Positions 17,689 to 26,068 of a DNA stretch of 64,000 bases are shown one piece after another. The notes under the pieces are model-generated. The model saw nothing but the letters and a program-made list of their open reading frames with translations. It ran no database searches and was not told where the DNA came from. The stretch comes from Gammaproteobacteria bacterium (GTDB lineage: Bacteria; Pseudomonadota; Gammaproteobacteria; Pseudomonadales; UBA5518), in the NCBI GenBank assembly GCA_016718385.1, contig JADKDK010000007.1:434001-498000 (forward strand). Direction: 5' to 3'. Position 1 is the first letter of the stretch; the number at the start of each line of letters is the position of its first letter. Both the position numbers and the translations under genes were made by a program.

Positions 17689-18324
17689 ATGACTATTGGT
17701 ATTGTCGGTCGCAAGACCGGTATGACCCGCGTGTTCACCGCTGACGGAGCCTCGATCCCCGTCACGGTCGTCGAAGCAACGCCCAACCGCGTTACCCAGG
17801 TCAAGACCGCCGACACCGACGGCTACAGCGCCGTGCAGATCACCGTCGGTGAGCGCAAGGCCTCGCGTGTCAGCAAGCCGGAAGCCGGGCACTTCGCCAA
17901 GGCCGGCGTCGCCGCCGGGCGCGGCCTGTGGGAGCTTCGTCTCGCCGATGGCGTGGACTCGCCCGCGGTCGGCGAAGAGATCACCGTCTCCTCCTTCGAA
18001 GTGGGCCAGAAGGTCGACGTGACCGGCCAGTCGCGCGGCAAGGGCTTCCAGGGCGTGATCAAGCGCTGGAACTTCCGCATGCAGGACGCGACGCACGGCA
18101 ACTCGCGCTCGCACCGCGCACCCGGCTCGATCGGTCAGAACCAGTCGCCGGGCCGCGTGTTCAAGGGCAAGAAAATGGCAGGCCACATGGGCGACGAGCG
18201 CGTGACCGTGCAGACCCTGGAGGTCGTGCGCGTGGACGTCGAACGCAATCTGCTGCTCATCAAAGGTGCAATCCCGGGCGCGCCGGGGGCCGACGTCATC
18301 GTGCGTCCGGCCGAGAAAGCCTGA
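17689..18324 (+). CDS. rplC: 50S ribosomal protein L3
   Basis: L3 is an early-assembly 23S rRNA protein whose tip approaches the peptidyl-transferase centre. The 211-residue product starts MTIGIVGRKTGMTRVFT and carries the signature KGKGFQGVIKRWNF-like segment (here SRGKGFQGVIKRWNFRMQDA), with the conserved glutamine methylated in other bacteria in IGQNQSPGRVFKGKKM. It lies between rpsJ and rplD; 96 nt separate it from rpsJ. Confidence 0.98.
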   Translation: MTIGIVGRKTGMTRVFTADGASIPVTVVEATPNRVTQVKTADTDGYSAVQITVGERKASRVSKPEAGHFAKAGVAAGRGLWELRLADGVDSPAVGEEITVSSFEVGQKVDVTGQSRGKGFQGVIKRWNFRMQDATHGNSRSHRAPGSIGQNQSPGRVFKGKKMAGHMGDERVTVQTLEVVRVDVERNLLLIKGAIPGAPGADVIVRPAEKA

Positions 18325-18346
18325 GGATCCCTGGGGGTATATGCGC

Positions 18347-18964
18347 ATGGAATTGAGTATCACCGCTCCTGGCAACGCATCCGCGGGAACCGTGCAGGTT
18401 TCCGACGTGACTTTCGCCCGGGAATTCAACGAGGACCTGGTCCACCAGGCCGTGGTCGCCTTCATGTCGGGTGCCCGCCAGGGTTCCCGCCAGCAGAAGA
18501 CGCGCTCGGAAGTGAGCGGCGGCGGCCGCAAGCCGTTCAAGCAGAAGGGCTCGGGCCGCGCCCGCGCCGGCAGCATCCGCAGCCCGCTGTGGCGCTCGGG
18601 CGGCGTGACCTTCGCCGCGGTGCCGCAGGATCACTCGCAGAAGCTGAACCGCAAGATGTATCGCGCGGCGATGCGCTCGATCCTGTCCGAGCTGGCGCGC
18701 CAGGACCGCCTGGTCGTGGTGGAGTCGATCGCGCTGGCCGAGCCGAAGACCAAGCTGCTGATCGAGCAGCTCGCCGGCTACCAGCTCGAGCGCGCGCTGA
18801 TCGTCGCGGACGAGGTGGATCGCAACCTTTACCTGGCGTCGCGCAACATTCCGCACGTCGAGGTTCGTGACGTGGCGGGAGTCGATCCGGTCAGCCTGGT
18901 CGGGTGCGAGAAGGTGCTGGTCACCGTGGCGGCGCTGCGCAAGTTCGAGGAGATGCTGGGATGA
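18347..18964 (+). CDS. rplD: 50S ribosomal protein L4
   Basis: L4 lines the exit tunnel and, in E. coli, represses its own operon. The product is 205 residues with the ATG at 18347 (MELSITAPGN), chosen over ATG 18341 because it aligns with E. coli MELVLKDAQ and has the better spacing to GGGGG. The tunnel loop is RQQKTRSEVSGGGRKPFKQK, followed by GSGRARAGSIRSPLWRSGG. Its TGA overlaps the rplW ATG (ATGA), indicating translational coupling. Confidence 0.96.
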   Translation: MELSITAPGNASAGTVQVSDVTFAREFNEDLVHQAVVAFMSGARQGSRQQKTRSEVSGGGRKPFKQKGSGRARAGSIRSPLWRSGGVTFAAVPQDHSQKLNRKMYRAAMRSILSELARQDRLVVVESIALAEPKTKLLIEQLAGYQLERALIVADEVDRNLYLASRNIPHVEVRDVAGVDPVSLVGCEKVLVTVAALRKFEEMLG

Positions 18965-19257
18965 ATCAGGAGAGAGTGTTCAACGTCCTGCTCGGGCCGC
19001 ATGTCTCGGAGAAGTCCGCGGCGGCCACCGAGCTGGCGAACCAGTACGCCTTCCGTGTTGCACGCGACGCCACCAAGCCGGAAATCAGGACGGCGGTGGA
19101 GCAGCTCTTCAAGGTCAAGGTTGCCAGCGTCCGTGTCCTGAACGTCAAGGGCAAGGTCAAGCTGAACAAGACCGGTGTGGCGAAGCGCTCCGACTGGAAG
19201 AAGGCGTATGTGCGCCTGGAGTCCGGCCAGGACATCGACTTCACGGTCACGGATTAA
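18961..19257 (+). CDS. rplW: 50S ribosomal protein L23
   Basis: L23 sits at the tunnel exit and docks trigger factor and SRP. The 98-residue product starts MNQERVFNVLLGPHVSEKSA; the conserved docking glutamate lies in the HVSEKS segment. The start overlaps the rplD stop by 4 nt. An in-frame upstream extension inside rplD is rejected as non-family sequence. Confidence 0.97.
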   Translation: MNQERVFNVLLGPHVSEKSAAATELANQYAFRVARDATKPEIRTAVEQLFKVKVASVRVLNVKGKVKLNKTGVAKRSDWKKAYVRLESGQDIDFTVTD

Positions 19258-19272
19258 ACGGGAGCAGGGAAG

Positions 19273-20100
19273 ATGGCAGTCGTAAAGAAGAAGCCGACTT
19301 CGCCGGGCAGGCGTTTCGTGGTGCAGGTCGTCAATCCGGACCTGCACAAGGGCGCACCGCATCGTGCGCTGGTCGAGGCGCAGGGCAGGAACGGCGGGCG
19401 CAACAACGCCGGTCGCGTCACCGTGCGCCACCAGGGCGGCGGTCATCGCCAGCATTACCGCCTGGTGGATTTCAAGCGCACCAAGGACGGCATACCGGCC
19501 AGGGTCGAACGCCTGGAATACGACCCCAACCGCACCGCGCACATCGCGCTGCTGCTGTACCGTGACGGCGAGCGCCGCTACGTGATCGCCTCGCGCAACA
19601 TGAAGGCGGGCGATGAGGTGGTATCGGGCGAGAACGCGCCGATCAAGGAAGGCAACGCGCTGCCGTTGCGCAATATCCCGCTGGGCTCCGTGGTGCATTG
19701 CATCGAGATGAAGCCGGGCAAGGGCGCCCAGCTCGCCCGCAGCGCCGGTGCCGGCGTGCAACTGGTGGCCCGCGAAGGCCAGTACGCGACGCTGCGCCTG
19801 CGTTCGGGCGAGATGCGCAAGGTGCTGGTGGACTGCCGCGCGACCATCGGCGAAGTGTCGAATTCGGAGCACAACCTGCGCTCGCTCGGCAAGGCCGGCG
19901 CGCAGCGCTGGCGCGGCGTGCGCCCGACCGTGCGCGGTGTCGTGATGAACCCGGTCGACCACCCGCACGGCGGTGGCGAGGGGCGCACCAGCGGCGGCCG
20001 TCATCCGGTCAGCCCGTGGGGCACCCCGACCAAGGGTTACAAGACGCGGTCCAACAAGCGCACCGACAAGATGATCGTGCGCCGCCGCGGCAAGAAATAA
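19273..20100 (+). CDS. rplB: 50S ribosomal protein L2
   Basis: L2 is required for subunit association and peptidyl-transferase assembly. The 275-residue product (E. coli 273) contains GRVTVRHQGGGHRQHYRLVDFKR, split here as GRVTVRHQGGG and HRQHYRLVDF, and the C-terminal VMNPVDHPHGGGEG motif with the conserved histidine. It is preceded by GGGAGCAGG and followed by rpsS after 45 nt. Confidence 0.98.
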   Translation: MAVVKKKPTSPGRRFVVQVVNPDLHKGAPHRALVEAQGRNGGRNNAGRVTVRHQGGGHRQHYRLVDFKRTKDGIPARVERLEYDPNRTAHIALLLYRDGERRYVIASRNMKAGDEVVSGENAPIKEGNALPLRNIPLGSVVHCIEMKPGKGAQLARSAGAGVQLVAREGQYATLRLRSGEMRKVLVDCRATIGEVSNSEHNLRSLGKAGAQRWRGVRPTVRGVVMNPVDHPHGGGEGRTSGGRHPVSPWGTPTKGYKTRSNKRTDKMIVRRRGKK

Positions 20101-20145
20101 GGGCAGCTCCAGTTCAGCGCGAACCAGCTCGAGAGGATTCAGTCT

Positions 20146-20421
20146 GTGCCACGTTCGTTGAAGAAAGGACCGTTCATCGACCTTCATCTCGTGAAGAAGG
20201 TCGAGGTCGCCGCCGCCAAGGGCGACAAGAGGCCGATCAAGACCTGGTCGCGCCGTTCGATGGTGTCCCCCGACATGGTGGGCCTGACCATCGCCGTCCA
20301 CAACGGGAAGCAGCACGTGCCGGTGCACGTCTCCGAGGAGATGGTCGGGCACAAGCTGGGTGAATTTGCCGCCACGCGTACCTACAAAGGTCACGCCGGC
20401 GACAAGAAGACGAAGAAGTAA
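20146..20421 (+). CDS. rpsS: 30S ribosomal protein S19
   Basis: S19 is a 30S head protein that contacts S13 and the A-site tRNA. The 91-residue product starts at GTG (MPRSLKKGPFIDLHL) with GAGAGGA upstream. The signature ATRTYKGHAGDKK occurs at the C-terminus. Length matches the family (E. coli 92). Confidence 0.97.
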   Translation: MPRSLKKGPFIDLHLVKKVEVAAAKGDKRPIKTWSRRSMVSPDMVGLTIAVHNGKQHVPVHVSEEMVGHKLGEFAATRTYKGHAGDKKTKK

Positions 20422-20444
20422 GCGTACCGGGCGAGGGTCCAACG

Positions 20445-20777
20445 ATGGAAGTCATGGCAAAACTCAGGGGCGCGCGGATATCCGCCCAGAAGGCCCGCCT
20501 GGTGGCGGACCAGATTCGGGGCAAGCCCGTCGAAGAGGCGCTGAACACACTCGCGTTCAGCACCAAGAAGGCAGCTGTGCTCGTGAAGAAAGTGCTGAAT
20601 TCCGCGATCGCTAACGCGGAGCACAACGAGGGCGCCGATGTCGACGAGCTGAAGGTCAGTTCGGTGTTCGTGGACGAGGGCACGACGCTCAAGCGCATCA
20701 TGCCGCGTGCCAAGGGTCGCGCAGATCGCATTGCGAAGCGCACCTGTCACATTACGGTCAAAGTTGCCGGTCGCTGA
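20445..20777 (+). CDS. rplV: 50S ribosomal protein L22
   Basis: L22 has an extended loop lining the exit tunnel. The 110-residue product starts MEVMAKLRGARISAQKARLV, aligning residue for residue with E. coli METIAKHRHARSSAQK. The loop segment TTLKRIMPRAKGRADRIAKR is typical, with no insertion of the kind linked to macrolide tolerance. Confidence 0.97.
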   Translation: MEVMAKLRGARISAQKARLVADQIRGKPVEEALNTLAFSTKKAAVLVKKVLNSAIANAEHNEGADVDELKVSSVFVDEGTTLKRIMPRAKGRADRIAKRTCHITVKVAGR

Positions 20778-20795
20778 GGCATAACGGGAGACACG

Positions 20796-21455
20796 ATGGG
20801 TCAGAAAGTCAACCCTACCGGGATTCGGCTCGGTATCGTCCGCAAGCACAATTCGGTGTGGTATGCGGACAGCAAGAACTACGCGAAGAACCTGATCACG
20901 GATCTGAAGGCGCGTGCGTACATCGAGTCGCGCCTGAAGAACGCATCGGTCAGCCGCGTGGTGATCGAGCGTCTGGCGCAGACTGCGCGGGTCATCGTGC
21001 ACACGGCGCGCCCGGGCATCGTGATCGGCAAGAAGGGCGAGGACGTCGATCGCCTGCGCAAGGACCTGACGCTGCGCATGGGTGTCCCGGTGCAGATCAA
21101 CATCGAGGAAGTGCGCAAGCCGGACCTGGATGCGAAGCTCCTGGCGCAGGGCGTGGCCCAGCAGCTCGAGCGGCGGATCATGTTCCGTCGCGCGATGAAG
21201 CGGGTGGTGCAGAGCGCGATGCGCGCCGGCGCCGAAGGCGTGAAGGTGCAGGTCAGCGGCCGCCTGGGCGGCGCCGAGATCGCCCGCACGGAGTGGTACC
21301 GCGAGGGACGCGTTCCGCTGCACACGCTGCGTGCCGACATCGACTACGCGACCTTCGAGGCGCTCACGACCTACGGCATCATCGGTGTCAAGGTGTGGGT
21401 GTTCAAGGGCGAAGTGATCGGCCGGCCGGGCGAAACACAGCTGGCGGCCAAGTAA
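20796..21455 (+). CDS. rpsC: 30S ribosomal protein S3
   Basis: S3 lies at the mRNA entry tunnel. The 219-residue product begins MGQKVNPTGIRLGIV. The KH domain motif is PGIVIGKKGEDVDRLR (about residues 71-86), and the C-terminal domain has GRLGGAEIARTEWYREGRVP. E. coli S3 has 233 residues, and the shorter tail here (ending GETQLAAK) is within family range. It is followed by rplP. Confidence 0.98.
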   Translation: MGQKVNPTGIRLGIVRKHNSVWYADSKNYAKNLITDLKARAYIESRLKNASVSRVVIERLAQTARVIVHTARPGIVIGKKGEDVDRLRKDLTLRMGVPVQINIEEVRKPDLDAKLLAQGVAQQLERRIMFRRAMKRVVQSAMRAGAEGVKVQVSGRLGGAEIARTEWYREGRVPLHTLRADIDYATFEALTTYGIIGVKVWVFKGEVIGRPGETQLAAK

Positions 21456-21488
21456 GGCCGGGCGAAACAATTCCGAGAGCAGAAAGCG

Positions 21489-21902
21489 ATGTTACAGCCG
21501 AAGCGTACCAAGTTTCGCAAGCAGTTCAAGGGGCGCAACCGTGGCCTGGCCCAGCGTGGCAGCAAGGTGAGCTTCGGGGAATTCGGGTTGAAGACGACCG
21601 ATCGCGGCCGCCTCACGGCACGCCAGATCGAGTCGGCCCGTCGCGCGCTGACCCGCCACATCAAGCGGGGCGGCAAGATCTGGATCCGCGTGTTCCCCGA
21701 CAAGCCGATCTCCAAGAAGCCGCTGGAAGTGCGGATGGGCGCGGGCAAGGGCAGCGTGGAGTACTGGGTGGCCCAGATCCAGCCCGGCAAGGTGCTCTAT
21801 GAAATCGAGGGAGTGAGCGAGGAACTCGCGCGCGAAGCGCTCGCGCTGGCGGCCGCGAAGCTGCCCATTCCGACTGTATTCGTGAAAAGAACGGTGATGT
21901 GA
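21489..21902 (+). CDS. rplP: 50S ribosomal protein L16
   Basis: L16 organises the A-site region of 23S rRNA. The 137-residue product starts MLQPKRTKFRKQFKGRNRG and includes the conserved IWIRVFPDKPISKKPLEVRM, listed here as IWIRVFPDKP and KKPLEVRMG, and the arginine that is hydroxylated in E. coli. Its TGA overlaps the rpmC ATG by one base (TGATG). Confidence 0.98.
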   Translation: MLQPKRTKFRKQFKGRNRGLAQRGSKVSFGEFGLKTTDRGRLTARQIESARRALTRHIKRGGKIWIRVFPDKPISKKPLEVRMGAGKGSVEYWVAQIQPGKVLYEIEGVSEELAREALALAAAKLPIPTVFVKRTVM

Positions 21903-22093
21903 TGAACGTTAGCGAACTGCGCGGGAAGTCCGTGGAAGACCTGAACAAGGAGCTGCTGCGCCTGCTCGAAGCGCGCTTCAAGCTGCGCATGCAGAAGGCG
22001 ACGGGGCAGCTCGGCCAGACGCATCTGTTGAAGGCCCAGCGGCACGATATTGCGCGGGTCAAGACGATCCTCAAGGAAAAGGCAGGTAAGTGA
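21902..22093 (+). CDS. rpmC: 50S ribosomal protein L29
   Basis: L29 sits beside the tunnel exit next to L23. It is a 63-residue two-helix protein (MNVSELRGKSVEDLNKELLR). The ATG at 21902 is preferred to the GTG one codon upstream because it matches family starts and overlaps the rplP stop. The next gene begins 2 nt after its stop. Confidence 0.96.
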   Translation: MNVSELRGKSVEDLNKELLRLLEARFKLRMQKATGQLGQTHLLKAQRHDIARVKTILKEKAGK

Positions 22094-22095
22094 CC

Positions 22096-22371
22096 ATGAC
22101 GGCTGAAGCGAGCAAGAGCGTGCGCACGGTGACGGGCCGCGTTGTCAGCGACAAGATGGACAAGACGATCACTGTCCTGATCGAGCGTCGCGTGAAGCAC
22201 CCGGTGTACGGCAAGTACATCACGCGCTCGTCCAAGGTGCACGCCCACGACGAGAACAACGAGTGCCGCACCGGCGACCTGGTGACGGTGCGGGAAACGC
22301 GTCCGATCTCGCGCTCCAAGACCTGGGCGCTGGTGAGCATCGACGAGCGCCCCGTGCGCGTCGACGCGTGA
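22096..22371 (+). CDS. rpsQ: 30S ribosomal protein S17
   Basis: S17 is an OB-fold primary 16S rRNA binder. The 91-residue product contains TVTGRVVSDKMDKTITVLIE and YITRSSKVHAHDENN, the classic signature. The ATG at 22096 is used; a GTG at 22090 would overlap the rpmC stop but adds only two residues. It is the last gene of the S10 operon. Confidence 0.96.
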   Translation: MTAEASKSVRTVTGRVVSDKMDKTITVLIERRVKHPVYGKYITRSSKVHAHDENNECRTGDLVTVRETRPISRSKTWALVSIDERPVRVDA

Positions 22372-22422
22372 GCGGCAGACAGCACAAGCGATAGCGGCGG
22401 CAGTGGCGAGTTGGAGTAGAAC

Positions 22423-22791
22423 ATGATTCAGACTGAATCGTACCTGGAAGTGGCGGACAACAGCGGCGCGCGTCGCGTGATGTGCATCAAGGTGCTCGGC
22501 GGTTCGCACCGCCGCTATGCACGGGTCGGTGACGTGATCAAGGTCACGGTAAAGGATGCGATCCCGCGCGGTCGCGTCAAGAAGGGCCAGGTGATGAACG
22601 CGGTGGTGGTGCGCACCCGCAAGGGCGTACGCCGCCCCGACGGTTCGATCATCCGCTTCGACGACAACGCGGCCGTGCTGCTGAACAACCAGCTGGCACC
22701 GATCGGCACGCGTATCTTCGGGCCGGTGACGCGCGAGCTGCGCACCGAAAAGTTCATGCGCATCATTTCGCTGGCTCCCGAAGTGCTCTGA
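22423..22791 (+). CDS. rplN: 50S ribosomal protein L14
   Basis: L14 forms an inter-subunit bridge and is the binding site of the silencing factor RsfS. The 122-residue product starts MIQTESYLEVADNSGARRVM and has the expected C-terminal GPVTRELRTEKFMRIISLAPEVL (quoted in part: GPVTRELRTEKFMRI). First gene of the spc operon; a 51-nt gap separates it from rpsQ. Confidence 0.98.
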   Translation: MIQTESYLEVADNSGARRVMCIKVLGGSHRRYARVGDVIKVTVKDAIPRGRVKKGQVMNAVVVRTRKGVRRPDGSIIRFDDNAAVLLNNQLAPIGTRIFGPVTRELRTEKFMRIISLAPEVL

Positions 22792-22820
22792 GCACGACGG
22801 CAACGGCAAGAGGCAAGGCA

Positions 22821-23138
22821 ATGGCAAAGATCAGGCGCAATGACGAGGTGATCGTCATCACCGGAAAGGACAAGGGCAAGCGCGGCAGGATCACGCGCGT
22901 GCTCGAGAACGGCCGCGTGGTCGTGGCGGGGATCAACATGGTCAAGCGGCACACGCGTGCCAACCCGCAGCTCGGCACCGCCGGCGGCATCATCGAGAAG
23001 GAAGCGTCCGTGCACGCCTCCAACGTGGCGCTGGTGAACCCCGTGAGCGGCAAGGCCGATCGCGTGGGCTTCAAGGTGCTCGAGGACAAGACCAAGGTGC
23101 GGGTGTTCCGCTCCTCCGGTGAACTCATCGACGGGTAA
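22821..23138 (+). CDS. rplX: 50S ribosomal protein L24
   Basis: L24 initiates 50S assembly. The 105-residue product has an N-terminal KOW motif (RNDEVIVITGKDKGKRGRI) and VVVAGINMVKRHTR. The stop TAA overlaps an ATG (TAATG) at 23138, one of two possible starts of rplE. Confidence 0.98.
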   Translation: MAKIRRNDEVIVITGKDKGKRGRITRVLENGRVVVAGINMVKRHTRANPQLGTAGGIIEKEASVHASNVALVNPVSGKADRVGFKVLEDKTKVRVFRSSGELIDG

Positions 23139-23143
23139 TGGCA

Positions 23144-23683
23144 ATGGCAAGGTTCAAAGAGATCTACAACAGCGAAATCGTCCCCAAGCTGATGGGCGAG
23201 TTCGGCTACCAGAGCGTTATGCAGGTGCCCCGCATCACCAAGATCACCCTGAACATGGGTGTGGGCGAGGCGGTGGGCGACAAGAAGATCCTGGACAACG
23301 CCATGGGCGACATGGCCAGGATCTCCGGTCAGAAGCCGGTCATGACCAAGGCCAAGACCTCGATCGCCGGCTTCAAGATCCGCGAAGGCTGGCCGGTGGG
23401 CTGCAAGGTCACGCTGCGCCGCGAGCGCATGTACGAATTCCTCGAGCGCCTGATCGACATCGCGATCCCGCGCATCCGCGACTTCCGCGGCATCAGCGCG
23501 AAGAGCTTCGACGGTCGCGGCAATTTCTCGATGGGCGTATCCGAGCAGATCATCTTCCCGGAGATCGATTACGACAAGATCGACGCCCTGCGCGGCATGG
23601 ACATCGCGATCGCGACGACGGCGCGCACCGATGACGAAGCGCGCGCGTTGCTGCGGGCATTCAACTTTCCTTTCAGGGGTTAA
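23144..23683 (+). CDS. rplE: 50S ribosomal protein L5
   Basis: L5 binds 5S rRNA and contacts the P-site tRNA. The 179-residue form starting at ATG 23144 (MARFKEIYNSEIVPKL) aligns exactly in length with E. coli MAKLHDYYKDEVVKKL. An ATG at 23138 overlapping the rplX stop would add two residues and cannot be excluded. Signature segments are QVPRITKITLNMGVGEA and IRDFRGISAKSFDGRGN. Confidence 0.96.
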   Translation: MARFKEIYNSEIVPKLMGEFGYQSVMQVPRITKITLNMGVGEAVGDKKILDNAMGDMARISGQKPVMTKAKTSIAGFKIREGWPVGCKVTLRRERMYEFLERLIDIAIPRIRDFRGISAKSFDGRGNFSMGVSEQIIFPEIDYDKIDALRGMDIAIATTARTDDEARALLRAFNFPFRG

Positions 23684-23690
23684 GTCTCAG

Positions 23691-23996
23691 ATGGCCAAGA
23701 CGTCGATGATCATGCGGGAGAAGAAGCGCCAGCGCACCGTGGCGAAATACGCCAGGAAGCGTGCCGCGCTGAAGGAAAGCATCCGCGATCCGAAACTGAG
23801 CGACGAAGCGCGCTGGGAAGCGACGCAGGCGCTGCAGAAGCTGCCGCGCGATGCGAGCCCGTCGCGGCTGCGCACCCGTTGCGAAATCACGGGCCGTCCG
23901 AACGGTGTGTATCGCCGCTTCGGTCTGGGCCGCAACAAATTGCGCGAGGCGGCCATGCGCGGGGACATCCCGGGCCTGGTCAAGTCCAGCTGGTAA
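23691..23996 (+). CDS. rpsN: 30S ribosomal protein S14 (zinc-independent type)
   Basis: S14 completes the 30S head. The 101-residue product begins MAKTSMIMREKKRQRTVAKY and ends GRNKLREAAMRGDIPGLVKSSW, quoted in part here as LREAAMRGDIPGL. It lacks the CxxC pairs of the short zinc-binding form, so it is the C-minus type usual in gammaproteobacteria. It starts 7 nt after the rplE stop. Confidence 0.97.
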   Translation: MAKTSMIMREKKRQRTVAKYARKRAALKESIRDPKLSDEARWEATQALQKLPRDASPSRLRTRCEITGRPNGVYRRFGLGRNKLREAAMRGDIPGLVKSSW

Positions 23997-24018
23997 GTCC
24001 ACGCGAGGTGGAATCGAT

Positions 24019-24414
24019 ATGAGCATGCAGGATCCTATTGCGGACATGCTGAGCCGCATTCGCAACGCCCAGGCGCGTGCGAAGCCCTCGGTGAAGATGC
24101 CCTCGTCGACCAAGAAGGTCGCCATTGCGCGCGTCCTGAGGGACGAAGGCTATGTTGCCGGTTTCAAGGTCACTGCCGAGGACGGCAAGCCGGTTCTCGA
24201 GGTGACGCTGAAGTATTTCGAAGGCAAGGCGGTGATCGCCGAGATCGACCGTGTGAGCCGCTCGAGCCTGCGCCGCTATGCCGGCAAGGACGGGTTGCCC
24301 AAAGTGCGCGGCGGCCTCGGCATTGCCATCGTGTCGACCAGCAAGGGCGTGATGACCGACCGGGCGGCCCGCGCGGCCGGTGTCGGCGGCGAAGTCCTTT
24401 GCACCGTGTTCTGA
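24019..24414 (+). CDS. rpsH: 30S ribosomal protein S8
   Basis: S8 is a central-domain 16S rRNA binder and, in E. coli, the repressor of the spc operon. The 131-residue product starts MSMQDPIADMLSRIRNAQ with GAGGTGG upstream. It ends with the signature GLGIAIVSTSKGVMTDRAAR. The frame is open upstream through rpsN, but the ATG at 24019 fits the family length (E. coli 130). Confidence 0.97.
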   Translation: MSMQDPIADMLSRIRNAQARAKPSVKMPSSTKKVAIARVLRDEGYVAGFKVTAEDGKPVLEVTLKYFEGKAVIAEIDRVSRSSLRRYAGKDGLPKVRGGLGIAIVSTSKGVMTDRAARAAGVGGEVLCTVF

Positions 24415-24443
24415 TGTGACGAATTGACCGACAGGTAAGAACC

Positions 24444-24977
24444 ATGTCCAGAGTTGCGAAGAATCCCGTAATCCTGCCCAAGGGCGTCGAAGTGGCGTTC
24501 AACGGCAACGCGATTACGGTCAAGGGAAGCAAGGGCTCCCTGGAAATGACCGTGCACGAGTCGGTGCAGGTGACCCAGGAAGACAACGTGCTGAGCTTCG
24601 CGCCGCGCACCGCCGAGACCTCGGCCGATGCGCTGGCCGGAACCATGCGCGTGCTCGTCGGCAACATGGTTGCCGGCGTCTCGAGCGGTTTCGAGCGCAA
24701 GCTGCAGCTGATCGGCGTCGGTTACCGCGCCGCGGCGAAGGGCGACACCGTGAGCCTCACGCTCGGGCTGTCGCACCCGGTCGAATACGCGCTGCCGAAA
24801 GGCGTGACGGCCGAGACGCCGACCCAGACCGAGATCGTGCTGAAGAGCGCGGACAAGCAGCTGCTCGGGCAGGCGGCCGCGGAGATTCGTTCGTACCGGC
24901 CGCCGGAGCCCTACAAGGGCAAAGGCATCCGTTATTCGGATGAGAATGTTCATCGCAAGGAAGCGAAGAAGAAGTAG
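24444..24977 (+). CDS. rplF: 50S ribosomal protein L6
   Basis: L6 lies near the sarcin-ricin loop. The 177-residue product equals the E. coli length, starts MSRVAKNPVILPKGVEV, and carries the C-terminal signature RPPEPYKGKGIRY. Two related alpha/beta halves are visible. rplR follows after 10 nt. Confidence 0.98.
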   Translation: MSRVAKNPVILPKGVEVAFNGNAITVKGSKGSLEMTVHESVQVTQEDNVLSFAPRTAETSADALAGTMRVLVGNMVAGVSSGFERKLQLIGVGYRAAAKGDTVSLTLGLSHPVEYALPKGVTAETPTQTEIVLKSADKQLLGQAAAEIRSYRPPEPYKGKGIRYSDENVHRKEAKKK

Positions 24978-24987
24978 GGCCAAAGAC

Positions 24988-25338
24988 ATGATCAACAAGC
25001 AGACAGCAAGAGTGCGTCGCGCCAAGCGCAGCCGCGCCAAGATGCGCGAACTGGGCGTTTATCGTCTCAGCGTGCACCGGACCCCGCGTCATATCTACGC
25101 GCAGGTCATCTCGCCCGCGGGCGACAGGGTGCTCGCGAGCGCGTCCACGCTGGACAAGGAGCTGCGCAGCGGCAGCACCGGCAACGTGGAAGCGGCGACG
25201 GCGGTCGGCAAGCTGGTGGCCGAGCGCGCCAGGGCGGCGGGCGTGAGCCAGGTTGCCTTCGATCGCGCGGGTTTCCGGTATCACGGGCGCGTGAAGGCTC
25301 TGGCCGATGGTGCGCGCGAAGGCGGATTGGAATTCTAG
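24988..25338 (+). CDS. rplR: 50S ribosomal protein L18
   Basis: L18 binds 5S rRNA with L5. The 116-residue product starts MINKQTARVRRAKRSRAKM, with the basic N-terminal tail and the segment RLSVHRTPRHIYAQVI. It ends FDRAGFRYHGRVKALADGAR plus a short tail. An upstream in-frame extension overlaps rplF and is rejected. Confidence 0.97.
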   Translation: MINKQTARVRRAKRSRAKMRELGVYRLSVHRTPRHIYAQVISPAGDRVLASASTLDKELRSGSTGNVEAATAVGKLVAERARAAGVSQVAFDRAGFRYHGRVKALADGAREGGLEF

Positions 25339-25347
25339 GGTAAGACT

Positions 25348-25857
25348 ATGGCGTTCGAGCAGCAGGATTCAGGTGCTAACGAGGGCTTCCAGGAGAAGCT
25401 GGTCCAGGTCAACCGCGTGGCCAAGGTCGTGAAGGGCGGACGCATATTCGCGTTCACCGCGCTCACGGTCGTGGGCGACGGCAAGGGCAAGGTCGGCTTC
25501 GGCCGCGGCAAGGCGCGCGAAGTGCCGGCCGCGATCCAGAAGGCCATGGACGCGGCGCGCCGCAACATGATCCAGGTCGACCTTGATCGCGGCACGATCC
25601 AGTATGCGGTGCGAGCCGCGCATGGCGCCTCCAAGGTGTACATGCAGCCGGCGTCCGAGGGTACCGGCGTCATCGCCGGCGGCGCGATGCGCGCCGTGCT
25701 GGAAATCGCCGGCGTGCACAACGTGCTGGCCAAGTGCTACGGCTCGACGAACCCGGTCAACGTGGTGCGTGCGACCATCGCCGCGCTGAAGTCCGTGAGC
25801 TCGCCCCAGGAAGTGGCGGCCAAGCGTGGCAAGAGCGTGGCCGATATCACCGGCTGA
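25348..25857 (+). CDS. rpsE: 30S ribosomal protein S5
   Basis: S5 helps maintain decoding fidelity and mRNA helicase function of the 30S. The 169-residue product has the N-terminal dsRBD-like domain VNRVAKVVKGGRIFAFTALT (20 residues) and the loop GKGKVGFGRGKAREVPAAI. The spectinomycin-site segment VKGGR looks wild type. It is followed by rpmD. Confidence 0.98.
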   Translation: MAFEQQDSGANEGFQEKLVQVNRVAKVVKGGRIFAFTALTVVGDGKGKVGFGRGKAREVPAAIQKAMDAARRNMIQVDLDRGTIQYAVRAAHGASKVYMQPASEGTGVIAGGAMRAVLEIAGVHNVLAKCYGSTNPVNVVRATIAALKSVSSPQEVAAKRGKSVADITG

Positions 25858-25874
25858 GGCAAAGGACACAGGTC

Positions 25875-26066
25875 ATGACGAACCACGAAAAGACGATCAA
25901 GGTAACGCTGGTGCGCAGCACCGCGGGCAGGCTCCAGAGCCACCGCGCCTGCGTCAAGGGGCTGGGACTGCGCCGTATCGGGCACGCGGTCCAGGTCGAG
26001 GACACGCCGGCGGTACGCGGAATGATCAACAGGGTCAATTACCTGTTGAAAGTTGAAGGTGCATGA
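25875..26066 (+). CDS. rpmD: 50S ribosomal protein L30
   Basis: A 63-residue L30 starting MTNHEKTIKVTLVRSTAGRL, with GLGLRRIGHAVQVEDTPAVR and the ending NYLLKVEGA. The frame is open upstream inside rpsE, but ATG 25875 preceded by ACAGG is the family start. Its TGA overlaps an ATG at 26063. Confidence 0.97.
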   Translation: MTNHEKTIKVTLVRSTAGRLQSHRACVKGLGLRRIGHAVQVEDTPAVRGMINRVNYLLKVEGA

Positions 26067-26068
26067 TC